This document shows positions 1 to 5,142 of a stretch of 5,481 nt of DNA, in pieces. Where the stretch lies: NCBI RefSeq assembly GCF_000332475.2, contig NZ_AOGX02000014.1, positions 1-5,481 of the forward strand. Direction: 5' to 3'. Positions within the stretch are counted from its first letter, which is position 1, and every line of letters begins with the position of its first letter. Under the pieces are notes generated by a model, which searched no databases, was not told the DNA's origin, and saw only the letters and a program-made list of their open reading frames with translations. The translations under genes were made by a program, and so were the position numbers. The DNA is from Leptospira yanagawae serovar Saopaulo str. Sao Paulo = ATCC 700523. Lineage in GTDB: Bacteria > Spirochaetota > Leptospiria > Leptospirales > Leptospiraceae.

Positions 1-81
1 TTCTTTCTTGCCATAATGCTCTCTCCTTAATATCGGAGAAAACTAACTTAAATATCGGTGCAGTTTTTGGGGAGCAGGTCA
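1..81 (-). mobile_element. Partial IS3-family insertion sequence (left end only)
   Basis: These bases are identical to 5371-5451, the left end of the full IS copy. They hold the terminal inverted repeat, the ribosome-binding site of orfA and its ATG (minus strand, 14-12); the window edge cuts off the rest. The element ends at 81, where the minus strand begins TGACCTGC. It has cut the 3' end off the lipoprotein gene to its right. Whether the whole IS lies outside the window cannot be seen. Confidence 0.85.
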
Positions 82-105
82 GTGCCAAGAAGATTGAATT
101 CGTTT
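1..105. repeat. 105-bp direct repeat, copy 1 (partner 5371-5475)
   Basis: Identical base for base to 5371-5475. It covers 81 bp of IS left end plus 24 bp of non-IS flank. Identity stops at 106 (T here, A at 5476). The shared flank is unexpected for two independent insertions of the same IS. It points to duplication, recombination, insertion at the same codon of two related genes, or a circular or assembly-end artefact. Confidence 0.95.
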
Positions 106-471
106 TTCATTCCAACTAAGTGACTATTATCTTTTATGTTAACACATCCAATGAGTTCATCTAATTCTGATATTTCAGCTTGAATAACAACACAAGGTTG
201 TTTCTTCTTTAGTTTCATTATCGATGTGTATTGCATATTGAGGAATATCGATATCCATTGGTTTGCCAACATATTTACCATCAAGTTTAAGAGAGAATAC
301 AGCAATTCCATCATCAATGTCTTTTTCTGTTGCGATTCTTCCAGATATTGCTTTATAATTTGATAAATTAGGCCATTCTATATTCATTTTATTTTCCCCA
401 TTCTGACAATTTAATATGAATAATATTAAGAAAGTAAAAATTTTTATTGGTATTGATTTCATTTTTTTCAT
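82..471 (-). pseudogene. Small predicted lipoprotein, frameshifted and 3'-truncated by IS
   Basis: Translation from the ATG at 471 gives a basic N-terminus (MKKMK), a hydrophobic segment at residues 11-20 and a candidate lipobox I-L-N-C ending at Cys22. The mature part contains a DIDDGIAVF / GKYVGKPMDIDIPQYAIHID stretch. This looks like a small secreted or membrane-anchored lipoprotein of unknown function. The reading frame stops early at 175. The next frame, from about position 209 down to the IS boundary, continues as plausible protein (QPCVVIQAE, LIGCVNIKD, NEFNLLG). One extra base near 201-209 therefore split a single gene of about 130 codons. Its last codons are replaced by IS DNA at 81. 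No strong Shine-Dalgarno is visible before 471, and an in-frame ATG at 462 is an alternative start. The 250 bp upstream (472-720) are very AT-rich and show no gene. In the cassette model this would be the cassette following repeat 721-885, with its own attC lost to the left. The frameshift could be real decay or a sequencing error. Confidence 0.6.
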
Positions 472-720
472 TTAATCATGCTTCATAATTAGGGAGTAGT
501 TTAAATAAGAGAAGTTATTTCTAATAAAATTTGATTAATTTACTGATTATCTAGTTTAATTATTCTTTTTATTTGCCTAGTTAAATTCAAAAAAATGTGC
601 AAATTCGAGTTTCTGTATGGAAATTGAAAATTTCGTTAGCGATTTGATTTTGAAGTATAAGATCTAATTAACATTTTAATTTTTAAATAATCATTTTCAC
701 GGTAATTTTTATTTTATTTC

Positions 721-885
721 GCATAACGAACTAGGCTAACCGACGTAGGCTGACCCTGAGTCCCGGAACGGGACGTTAGGGGCTGGCACGTAGTTTGCGA
801 CTGCAAACGAGTGACAGAAAGCCTATGTGCCGTAGGCCGAGCGAGGGCGTAAGACCCGAAGCGAAGTGGTTAGCCGATGTTAATT
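721..885 (-). repeat. attC-like structured repeat 1
   Basis: Bounded by an AAC box (721-727) and a GTT box (879-885). Inner arms GGCTAACC (734-741) and GGTTAGCC (868-875) are perfectly complementary; the spacers between outer and inner boxes are 6 and 3 nt, an attC-like asymmetry. Further in are arms ACGTAGGC (743-750) and GCCTATGT (821-828). A 12-bp hairpin follows (754-765 with 769-781, one bulged G at 775), then a TTTGC/GCAAA hairpin and a GGG/CCC hairpin (845-847 with 855-857). At 165 bp it is longer than most described attC sites. Strand is given in cassette direction. Confidence 0.75.
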
Positions 886-1202
886 GCAGTGTCCAATAAT
901 AGTAACCAGTGTAAGTAAGAAAGTAAAAAGACCAAAACAATCCGAGCGTCTCTTCTCTTAAAATCATTCATTTCGCTGGAAAAGTAAATTAAACTTACTT
1001 AAACAGAACTGTGATCTAATAATTGTACCAAATAGAAAGTAGAGAAAGACAATAATGAAATGAAGCACTTTCTTATCTTTTCTTCTCTTCAAATGAATCT
1101 CTTTTGTCTTTCTCTTCTCTTTCTTAAAAGCGCGAAAAGAAAGAACCAGCGAAAATTACATAAAAAAGATTCTCTTACAACCTTTTTGGACATTGCAATT
1201 AA
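727..1202 (-). mobile_element. Apparently non-coding cassette A (includes attC-like repeat 1)
   Basis: Boundaries are set by cutting after the G of the GTT box on the minus strand. The unique part (886-1196, about 310 bp) has purine/pyrimidine-skewed tracts but no convincing gene. Three short overlapping minus-strand frames (1193-1089, 1092-964 and 971-870; 34, 42 and 33 aa) have basic N-termini and hydrophobic stretches, but lack good ribosome-binding sites and are not kept in the related cassette at 2107-2679. The two ends of the interval pair over 18 bases (17 Watson-Crick, 1 G-T), which supports mobility as a unit. It may carry only regulatory DNA, a small RNA, or nothing functional. Confidence 0.5.
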
Positions 1203-1356
1203 CGAATAGACTTACCGAAGTTCCCCGACCCTGAGTCCCAACGGGACGTTAGGGACTGGCATGTAGCTTGCGTATGCAAACGAGTGCCAGAAGGGGAATT
1301 TGCCGGAGGCCGAGCGAGGCCTTGTGCCGAAGCGTAGCGGTAAGTCGCTGTTATAC
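1197..1356 (-). repeat. attC-like structured repeat 2
   Basis: AAC box at 1197-1203 (AATTAAC) and GTT box at 1350-1356 (GTTATAC). Inner arms GACTTACCG (1209-1217) and CGGTAAGTC (1338-1346) differ in sequence from repeat 1 yet stay fully complementary. The next stem has changed from GTAGGC/GCCTAT to GTTCCCC/GGGGAAT, again with both sides changed. The first hairpin is GTCCC-AAC-GGGAC with the same single bulged G on its 3' side. The stop codon of the antitoxin gene lies 12 bp beyond this repeat, the usual gene-then-attC spacing. Confidence 0.75.
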
Positions 1357-1367
1357 GACGTCTGAAA

Positions 1368-1649
1368 CTAAGCCGAAAGTTTTCTGTTTTTGATAGATAT
1401 TTCTAGATCTAAGGCATGACATACTTTTAAAAATGTAGATAAGTTACAATTTACTCCATTTTCAATTTTTGATAATTGTTGTTGAGTGACATGTGCTTTT
1501 TTCGCTAAATCAGATTGGGAAAGCCCTTTTTTTTCTCTCAAAGTTTGTAGCTTAATAGAAATATTAACAAGTTCTTTCTCTTCTTCAAATTTTTCCTTAA
1601 AAGATTTACTTTTTAACTTATTGTCTAAATGATTCTTTAACGATCTCAT
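1368..1649 (-). CDS. higA: HigA-type antitoxin, XRE-family helix-turn-helix protein
   Basis: A 93-aa protein with an XRE/Cro-type DNA-binding domain at about residues 34-87. The helix-turn-helix core runs through KKGLSQSDLAKKA and VTQQQLSKIENG (residues 40-65), followed by LSTFLKVCHALDLEISI, typical of antitoxins that neutralise a RelE/HigB toxin and repress their own operon. The N-terminal 30 residues are charged and probably helical, a plausible toxin-contacting arm. The ATG overlaps the toxin stop as ATGA, so translation is coupled. AAAGGAG lies 8 nt before the ATG and fixes the start. Toxin first, antitoxin second is the HigBA order. The gene ends beside an attC-like repeat, and toxin-antitoxin pairs are common cargo of large integron arrays. 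The HTH assignment is secure. The name HigA is by order and partner; an uncharacterised XRE antitoxin is the alternative. Confidence 0.85.
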   Translation of the reverse strand: MRSLKNHLDNKLKSKSFKEKFEEEKELVNISIKLQTLREKKGLSQSDLAKKAHVTQQQLSKIENGVNCNLSTFLKVCHALDLEISIKNRKLSA

Positions 1650-2029
1650 AAATTTAACTCCTTTAAGATTTTTTCAGTATATTTTTGTAAGAAAGATTCT
1701 CTTCTTTTAATAGCTTTATTAATTTCTGAATTAGGAACTTTATCCGTATTTTTAACGAATTGATTCGTAAGTATAATATAATCTTTATAACAAAAGAAAT
1801 ATAAAATTCTAATTTGTGATCCTGAAAGTTTAATTCTTAATTCATGAATACCGTCAATCAACAGATCTGCGTAAGGTCTAGGAAGATTTGGTCCTAACTC
1901 AGCCAATTTATCTAACCAAGCGAATATTTTTGCCTGATTCCTTTCATCCTTAGAATTGATAAAAATCTCTATTTCGGAAGGTAGATCCTCTTTTTCAGCA
2001 AAATATAGAATTTTCCATTTCTTTGACAC
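1646..2029 (-). CDS. higB: HigB/RelE-type toxin (phage-derived Gp49-like family)
   Basis: A 127-aa protein matching the pattern of the Gp49-like/HigB branch of the RelE superfamily, ribosome-dependent mRNA endonucleases. Recognisable parts are the helical NQAKIFAWLDKLAELGP (31-47), the strand IHELRIKLSGSQIRILYFF (61-79), then IILTNQFVKNTDKVP (85-99) and a basic helix EINKAIKRRESFL (102-114). In this family the LR-x-R-ILYFF strands and the FVK-K-P motif form the RNA-cutting face. The start is GTG (2029-2027): the frame is open upstream only to a TGA and contains no ATG. No Shine-Dalgarno precedes it, and the promoter places the predicted transcript start almost on the GTG, suggesting leaderless or nearly leaderless translation. 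It overlaps the antitoxin by 4 nt. The frame looks intact. Family placement is strong; the cut specificity cannot be told. Confidence 0.85.
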   Translation of the reverse strand: MSKKWKILYFAEKEDLPSEIEIFINSKDERNQAKIFAWLDKLAELGPNLPRPYADLLIDGIHELRIKLSGSQIRILYFFCYKDYIILTNQFVKNTDKVPNSEINKAIKRRESFLQKYTEKILKELNL

Positions 2030-2034
2030 AGTTA

Positions 2035-2063
2035 ATATTACATCATAAATGACGTAATGTCAA
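2035..2063 (-). promoter_or_regulatory. Promoter of the toxin-antitoxin operon
   Basis: On the minus strand a perfect -35 box TTGACA (2063-2058) is followed by exactly 17 nt and a -10 box TAATAT (2040-2035). The predicted transcription start, about 7 nt on, falls at about 2028, inside the toxin GTG. A cassette with its own promoter need not rely on an upstream array promoter, as is usual for integron-borne toxin-antitoxin pairs. Confidence 0.75.
2037..2058. promoter_or_regulatory. Operator-like palindrome over the toxin-antitoxin promoter
   Basis: Two 10-nt arms separated by TT, 9 of 10 positions complementary (minus strand ATTACGTCAT, then ATGATGTAAT). The palindrome fills the spacer between the -35 and -10 boxes and touches both. 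This is where a dimeric XRE antitoxin would bind to shut down its own operon. That HigA binds here is an inference from position and symmetry. Confidence 0.6.
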
Positions 2064-2100
2064 TCCTTATTTATGATACAAAATACATTTTTAAGATGTC

Positions 2101-2265
2101 GTATAACGAATTAGGCTACTCGACGTTTCCCGACCCTGAGTCCCGGAACGGGACGTTAGGGACTGGCATGTAGCTTGCGTAAGCAAGGCGAATGCCAGGA
2201 GGGAAATGTGGCGCAGCCCAAGCGAGGCCGTAGTGCCGAAGCGCAGTGAGCAGCCGTTGTTATGC
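2101..2265 (-). repeat. attC-like structured repeat 3
   Basis: AAC box at 2101-2107 (GTATAAC), GTT box at 2259-2265 (GTTATGC). Inner arms GGCTACTC (2114-2121) and GAGCAGCC (2248-2255) pair except for one position, which is A-C on the plus strand and T-G on the minus. The next stem is ACGTTTCCC/GGGAAATGT, a third sequence version of the same helix. The hairpin with the bulged G and the CTTGC-GTAA-GCAAG hairpin are both present. A minus-strand frame through it (2276-2091) is only a shadow of the structured repeat. Confidence 0.75.
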
Positions 2266-2679
2266 GCAGTATCCAATTATTAAGAGAAGTGTATTTAGAA
2301 AACATAAAAATCAGAACTTCTTTTCTCTTTTCTCGTGTTTTCTATCTATTAAAATTAGAAGATTTCCTGTTTGAATTGTTTTTGATTAAAAATAATTTGA
2401 TTTGAATTTAAAATTTTGACCAAAAAATTTTCAAGTCTGCAAAAAAGGTCTGATCTAAAGAAAAACCCATGAACTCTTTATAAAACGTTCTCTAAATTGG
2501 CGCGTTCATTCTTTGAAATTTCCTTTTCTGGATTATATACGATGTCGTATCTCGAATTTAGAGGGAATCAACGGATTTTCGATAGAACGAATCTTTTAAG
2601 TATGAAGCGCTAAATTAATATTTTATCCTGATTTAAAAAGAAGAATCTCTTAATCACTTTTTTTAGATATTGCGCATAA
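2107..2679 (-). mobile_element. Apparently non-coding cassette B (includes attC-like repeat 3)
   Basis: The unique part (2266-2673, about 410 bp) has no frame longer than about 25 codons outside the repeat on either strand. Its two edges resemble those of cassette A: the 40-60 bp after repeat 3 resemble those after repeat 1 (TCCAAT, AGTGTA, TTCTTTTCTC-like tracts), and the 35 bp before repeat 4 resemble those before repeat 2 (AAAAAGA, TTCTCTTA). The middle is unrelated and contains the nested inverted repeats listed separately. Interval ends pair over 15 bases with one G-T. No function is recognised. Confidence 0.5.
2490..2563. repeat. Nested inverted repeats inside cassette B
   Basis: A perfect 9-bp inverted pair, CTCTAAATT (2490-2498) and AATTTAGAG (2555-2563), encloses a second palindrome, ATACGA-TG-TCGTAT (2537-2550). 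The inner one is compact and could be a protein-binding site or small hairpin. No T-tract follows, so a terminator is unlikely. Confidence 0.45.
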
Positions 2680-2833
2680 CGAACAAGCTAACCGACGTAG
2701 GCTGGCCCTGAGCCTCGGAGAGGCGTTAGGGATTGGCACGACGCTTGCGAATGCAAGAGGAGTGACAAAAGCCTATGTGTCGCAGACCGAGCGAGGGCTC
2801 GTCCCGAAGCGAAGTGGTTAGCGGCAGTTATAC
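2674..2833 (-). repeat. attC-like structured repeat 4
   Basis: AAC box at 2674-2680 (GCATAAC), GTT box at 2827-2833 (GTTATAC). Inner arms GCTAACC (2687-2693) and GGTTAGC (2816-2822). The most informative change is in the first hairpin, where GTCCC/GGGAC of the other copies is replaced by GCCTC/GAGGC while the outer pairs and bulged G are kept. The second hairpin is also compensated (TTGGCAC/GTGACAA around CTTGC/GCAAG). Confidence 0.75.
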
Positions 2834-3188
2834 GAAGTTGCGAATTGTATATACCTTTGGTTTTTATTGAAAATATCTTCAAACTTAAATTTTTTGAATT
2901 AGTTATTACAACTTTAAAAAACGATATTTTGACATAATTTTCAGATTCTTAATCTTATATTAAATATCTATACTTAGTATTGTATATATTCGTTAATATG
3001 AAATATATACTCATTATACGTTTTAATTTTTAATTTGATAGAAGTTAAGAAATGCACCAAAGAAAGTCATATATAAACTATACTTTATGTAATGGGTTTT
3101 TAAACCAATTATAAACTTAAATTTAGAATTTCGGTAAATATAATATTATTTTTAGAATGATTAGGTATTGATAGTAATTTTATCTCTA
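2834..3188. other. AT-rich stretch without a recognisable gene
   Basis: About 355 bp between repeat 4 and the stop codon of the 77-aa gene, extremely AT-rich with dense stops in all frames. The only structure noted is a weak hairpin at 3091-3110 (GGGTTT/AAACC) without a T-run. In cassette direction it is an unusually long 3' tail and may be the eroded remains of a second gene. Nothing supports a specific function. Confidence 0.6.
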
Positions 3189-3422
3189 TTATTTATTCCA
3201 GCAATAGATTTTCACATGATTAATTATTTCAGAGGTTTCTGATTGTTTTTCTAAAGTAAGTCCAAAATTAGAGTCTTCCATTAAATGAGAATGATCAAAA
3301 TTTCCTTGTTTTGTATTCTTTATCAGTTTCTCCAGTGCATCTCCTAGATTTTTTAATCCTTCTGGTGAACCATGTATTTTTAATACTTCGTCTTCTATTT
3401 CAAATGTTAACAAGTATTCCAT
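3189..3422 (-). CDS. Small orphan protein resembling Imm32-type immunity proteins
   Basis: A 77-aa soluble, acidic protein without signal peptide or membrane segment. It begins with a strand-like MEYLLTFEIEDEVLKIHGSPEGLKNLGDALEKLI (1-34), has a His/Asp-rich middle (NFDHSHLMED, 41-50) and ends in INHVKIYCW (67-75). A short strand, a GSPEG turn, a helix and a C-terminal HHxKIYxW-like strand recall the Imm32 family of polymorphic-toxin immunity proteins. This is a pattern resemblance recalled from the family, not a search result. AAAGGA lies 7 nt before the ATG at 3422 and supports the start. The ATG lies only about 40 nt inside the cassette, so the gene may depend on upstream transcription. No cognate toxin is adjacent, so it would be an orphan immunity gene, a typical cassette cargo. 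A generic hypothetical protein remains possible; that it is a real gene is more certain than its role. Confidence 0.65.
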   Translation of the reverse strand: MEYLLTFEIEDEVLKIHGSPEGLKNLGDALEKLIKNTKQGNFDHSHLMEDSNFGLTLEKQSETSEIINHVKIYCWNK

Positions 3423-3462
3423 TTATTTTCCTTTTTGTTCTCTAAATATTTTTCGCAATTTC

Positions 3463-3626
3463 GTATAACGAATTAGACTAACCGACGTAGGCTGGCCCTG
3501 AGTCCCGACGGGACGTTAGGGACTGGCCACGACACTTGCGCAGGCAAGGGGAGTGCCAGAAGCCTATGTGTCGCAGACCGAGCGAGGCCGCAAGTGCCGA
3601 AGCGAAGCGGTTAGTCGCTGTTATTC
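3463..3626 (-). repeat. attC-like structured repeat 5
   Basis: AAC box at 3463-3469 (GTATAAC), GTT box at 3620-3626 (GTTATTC). Inner arms GACTAACCG (3476-3484) and CGGTTAGTC (3608-3616) are fully complementary, with GAATTA and GCT spacers outside them. The central stem and hairpins are as in repeat 1, with a minimal GTCCC-GAC-GGGAC loop. The stop codon of the 3645-4265 gene is only 18 bp from the end of this repeat. In cassette direction the gene runs straight into the site, which is the best single indicator of array orientation. Confidence 0.75.
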
Positions 3627-3644
3627 GCAGTAAGCAAAATTAGA

Positions 3645-4265
3645 TTATGATTCATCATAGTCTTCATCTGGGTAATCAAAATCGGCAAAGTTATTTTTGT
3701 AGTAGTGAATGTTTGGGGTTCTGTCTTTGGTTATTTTTGGTGAGCCAAACGCAAGTGGTCTAATTTTTATATGTATAAATTCAGTTCCATCTTTAGTTAT
3801 TTTTCCTATATTCCTGATTATACCATAAATGGCATAAATACTACGACTACCCAATCTTATGGTAGCTGTTGTTGAACAAAGAAACAGCGAGTTAATATCC
3901 CATTCAACAAAATATGGTTTTCTGCGAAAATAAAGGTGCGTTGGTGGCGTTGCCTTAGTTATTGGTAACTTTGGACTATGTCCATATAATCCACCCACAT
4001 AGAAGCATAATTTATTTATCAAAGATCCATCCTGAATGTATTTTTTCTTAAGTAAGTGATCCAAATCATTTAGTTCCATTTTTTGAATACATTCAAGTAA
4101 CAGATCGAAAAAATGATGTCTCAAGTGAATGGTCGAATAGCCACCGTGTTCTAAAAAGGGTATATTTGGATCAATATCGTTTTCTTTAAAATATTTTACA
4201 TTTATATTATTGTCTGAATTTAAGATACCCATTTGAATTAAAGAATCGCTATAAGTTGTAGCAGG
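3645..4265 (-). CDS. Hypothetical protein, 5'-truncated by IS insertion
   Basis: The remaining 206 codons run from the IS border (4265) to the stop beside repeat 5. Native sequence begins at PATTYSDSLIQMG. The frame continues upstream to a TTG at 4322, but those 19 residues are encoded by the IS inverted repeat and are not native. The first internal ATG is at 4232. Visible features are a His-rich segment (HLRHHFFDLLLECIQ), a YVGGLYGHSPKLPITKATPPTHLYFRRKPYFVEWD middle, two ITKD motifs about 30 residues apart and a strongly acidic tail (DFDYPDEDYDES). There is no membrane segment. I do not recognise the family. The original start, promoter and the cassette's 5' boundary are missing, so it is probably not expressed normally unless IS transcription reads through. 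The lost N-terminus may be short or long. Confidence 0.55.
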   Translation of the reverse strand, partial: PATTYSDSLIQMGILNSDNNINVKYFKENDIDPNIPFLEHGGYSTIHLRHHFFDLLLECIQKMELNDLDHLLKKKYIQDGSLINKLCFYVGGLYGHSPKLPITKATPPTHLYFRRKPYFVEWDINSLFLCSTTATIRLGSRSIYAIYGIIRNIGKITKDGTEFIHIKIRPLAFGSPKITKDRTPNIHYYKNNFADFDYPDEDYDES

Positions 4266-4311
4266 TGACCTGCCCCCATTTTCAGTACCAATGGATAAGT
4301 TAGTTTTCTCT
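4266..4311 (-). repeat. IS right terminal inverted repeat
   Basis: Reads TGACCTGCCCCC inwards on the plus strand and matches the left end imperfectly over about 46 bp, with a shared TAAGTTAGTTTTCTC block at its inner part. It begins 8 bp past the orfB stop. In the minus-strand frame it encodes the artificial N-terminus fused to the truncated neighbouring gene. Confidence 0.85.
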
Positions 4312-4318
4312 AAACATT

Positions 4319-5142
4319 TCAACCATAAGATCGCTTAAACTCTGAAGGAGTCAAGTAATTCAATGAAGAGTGAAGACGCTCGTCGTTGTATTCCTTTTGG
4401 AAAATTCGCAAAGCATCGGTTAACTCTCTTTGATTTTTAAAGTAGTGTAGATTCAAACACTCATCTCTAAGTTTACCATTGAAACTTTCTATAAATGCAT
4501 TTTGTGTTGGTTTTCCTTTTTCAATAAAGTGAATTTCTATCCCCTTATCTTCTGCCCATTTCTGGAAGTCTTTGGATGTAAATTCTGTTCCATTATCCAA
4601 AACAAATGCTCTTGGAAGTCTTTCGAGGGTGTTTAAATATCTGATCAACTTTTCTGACGAAAAAGTAAACTCTGCCTGAAGTATGGTATTCTCTCTTGTT
4701 AAATGATCAATACCTGTTAAAATTCTTTGCTTTCTTCCATCAATCGTCCGTTCGAAAACAAAGTCCATTGACCAAACTTCGTTTGAATTCTTAGGCAATG
4801 GTAGTTGCTGTGATGATGCATTTCTTTTCTTTCGCTTCGGTTTTGTCCTTATTTTAAGCCCTTCTAAGCAATATAGTCGATATACTTTCTTATGATTGAT
4901 TGTCCTACCCGACCTTCTTAACCTTCGGTAAATTCGTCGATAGCCTTCCGTTTCCATCGAAAAGCAAGTCTTCGAATTTCGTTCATTGTCTCTTCATCAA
5001 TAGCTTTCGGCTGATAATAATAACTTGATTTAGGAAGAAGAACAACATCTAGGCTTCTGTTTAGAGAAAGTCCCTCTTCAACTAGCAGATCAACTGCTCT
5101 CTCCTTACTAGAGGCGTGCTCAAAACTTTTTTCCCAAAACAT
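4319..5142 (-). pseudogene. IS3-family transposase OrfB (DDE catalytic part), frameshifted
   Basis: The catalytic subunit of the transposase, which cuts and joins the IS ends. The upstream part (5142-4918) has the usual OrfB N-terminus: a SKERAVDLLVEEGLSLNRSLDVV helix-turn-helix-like region, then SSYYYQPK and the start of the HTH_21 region (EIRRLAFRWKR). The downstream part, from the second frame (ATG-like point at 4957), continues GYRRIYRRLRR and KKVYRLYCLEGL. Then follow the catalytic core WSMDFV, LDNGTEF and AFIESFNGKLRDE. The DDE triad is at Asp65, Asp121 and Glu157 of that downstream frame, with 35 residues between the last two, as expected for IS3. It ends LTPSEFKRSYG. The two parts fail to join because about one base is missing near 4946; otherwise all family motifs are there. 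A sequencing error there would restore a normal gene of about 275 codons. Confidence 0.85.

Noticed and set aside
48..317. Separate 89-aa minus-strand gene
   Set aside because: Its useful part is the shifted continuation of the lipoprotein gene, and its last residues are IS sequence.
776..967. 63-aa minus-strand frame through repeat 1
   Set aside because: Most of it is translation of the structured repeat. Similar shadow frames with related GLRH-type residues appear in repeats 3 and 4, with no ribosome-binding site.
870..1193. Chain of three overlapping tiny hydrophobic peptides in cassette A
   Set aside because: The chaining overlaps are tempting, but none has a good ribosome-binding site, AT-rich DNA yields hydrophobic frames easily, and the starts and frames are not kept in related cassette B.
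2091..2276. 61-aa minus-strand frame inside repeat 3
   Set aside because: It lies entirely within the attC-like repeat; codon content follows the DNA structure rather than a protein.
2688..2882. 64-aa minus-strand frame across repeat 4
   Set aside because: Nearly all of it is repeat sequence, and there is no initiation signal.
3091..3110. Transcription terminator downstream of the 77-aa gene
   Set aside because: The hairpin is weak and no T-run follows on the minus strand.
721..3626. CRISPR array
   Set aside because: The repeats are about 160 bp, internally structured and separated by gene-length, unequal intervals, unlike CRISPR repeats and spacers.
721..3626. Structured non-coding RNA family as the main explanation of the repeats
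   Set aside because: The fold could exist in RNA, but the AAC/GTT boxes, the interval-end complementarity and the gene-then-repeat layout fit recombination sites better. It remains a fallback.
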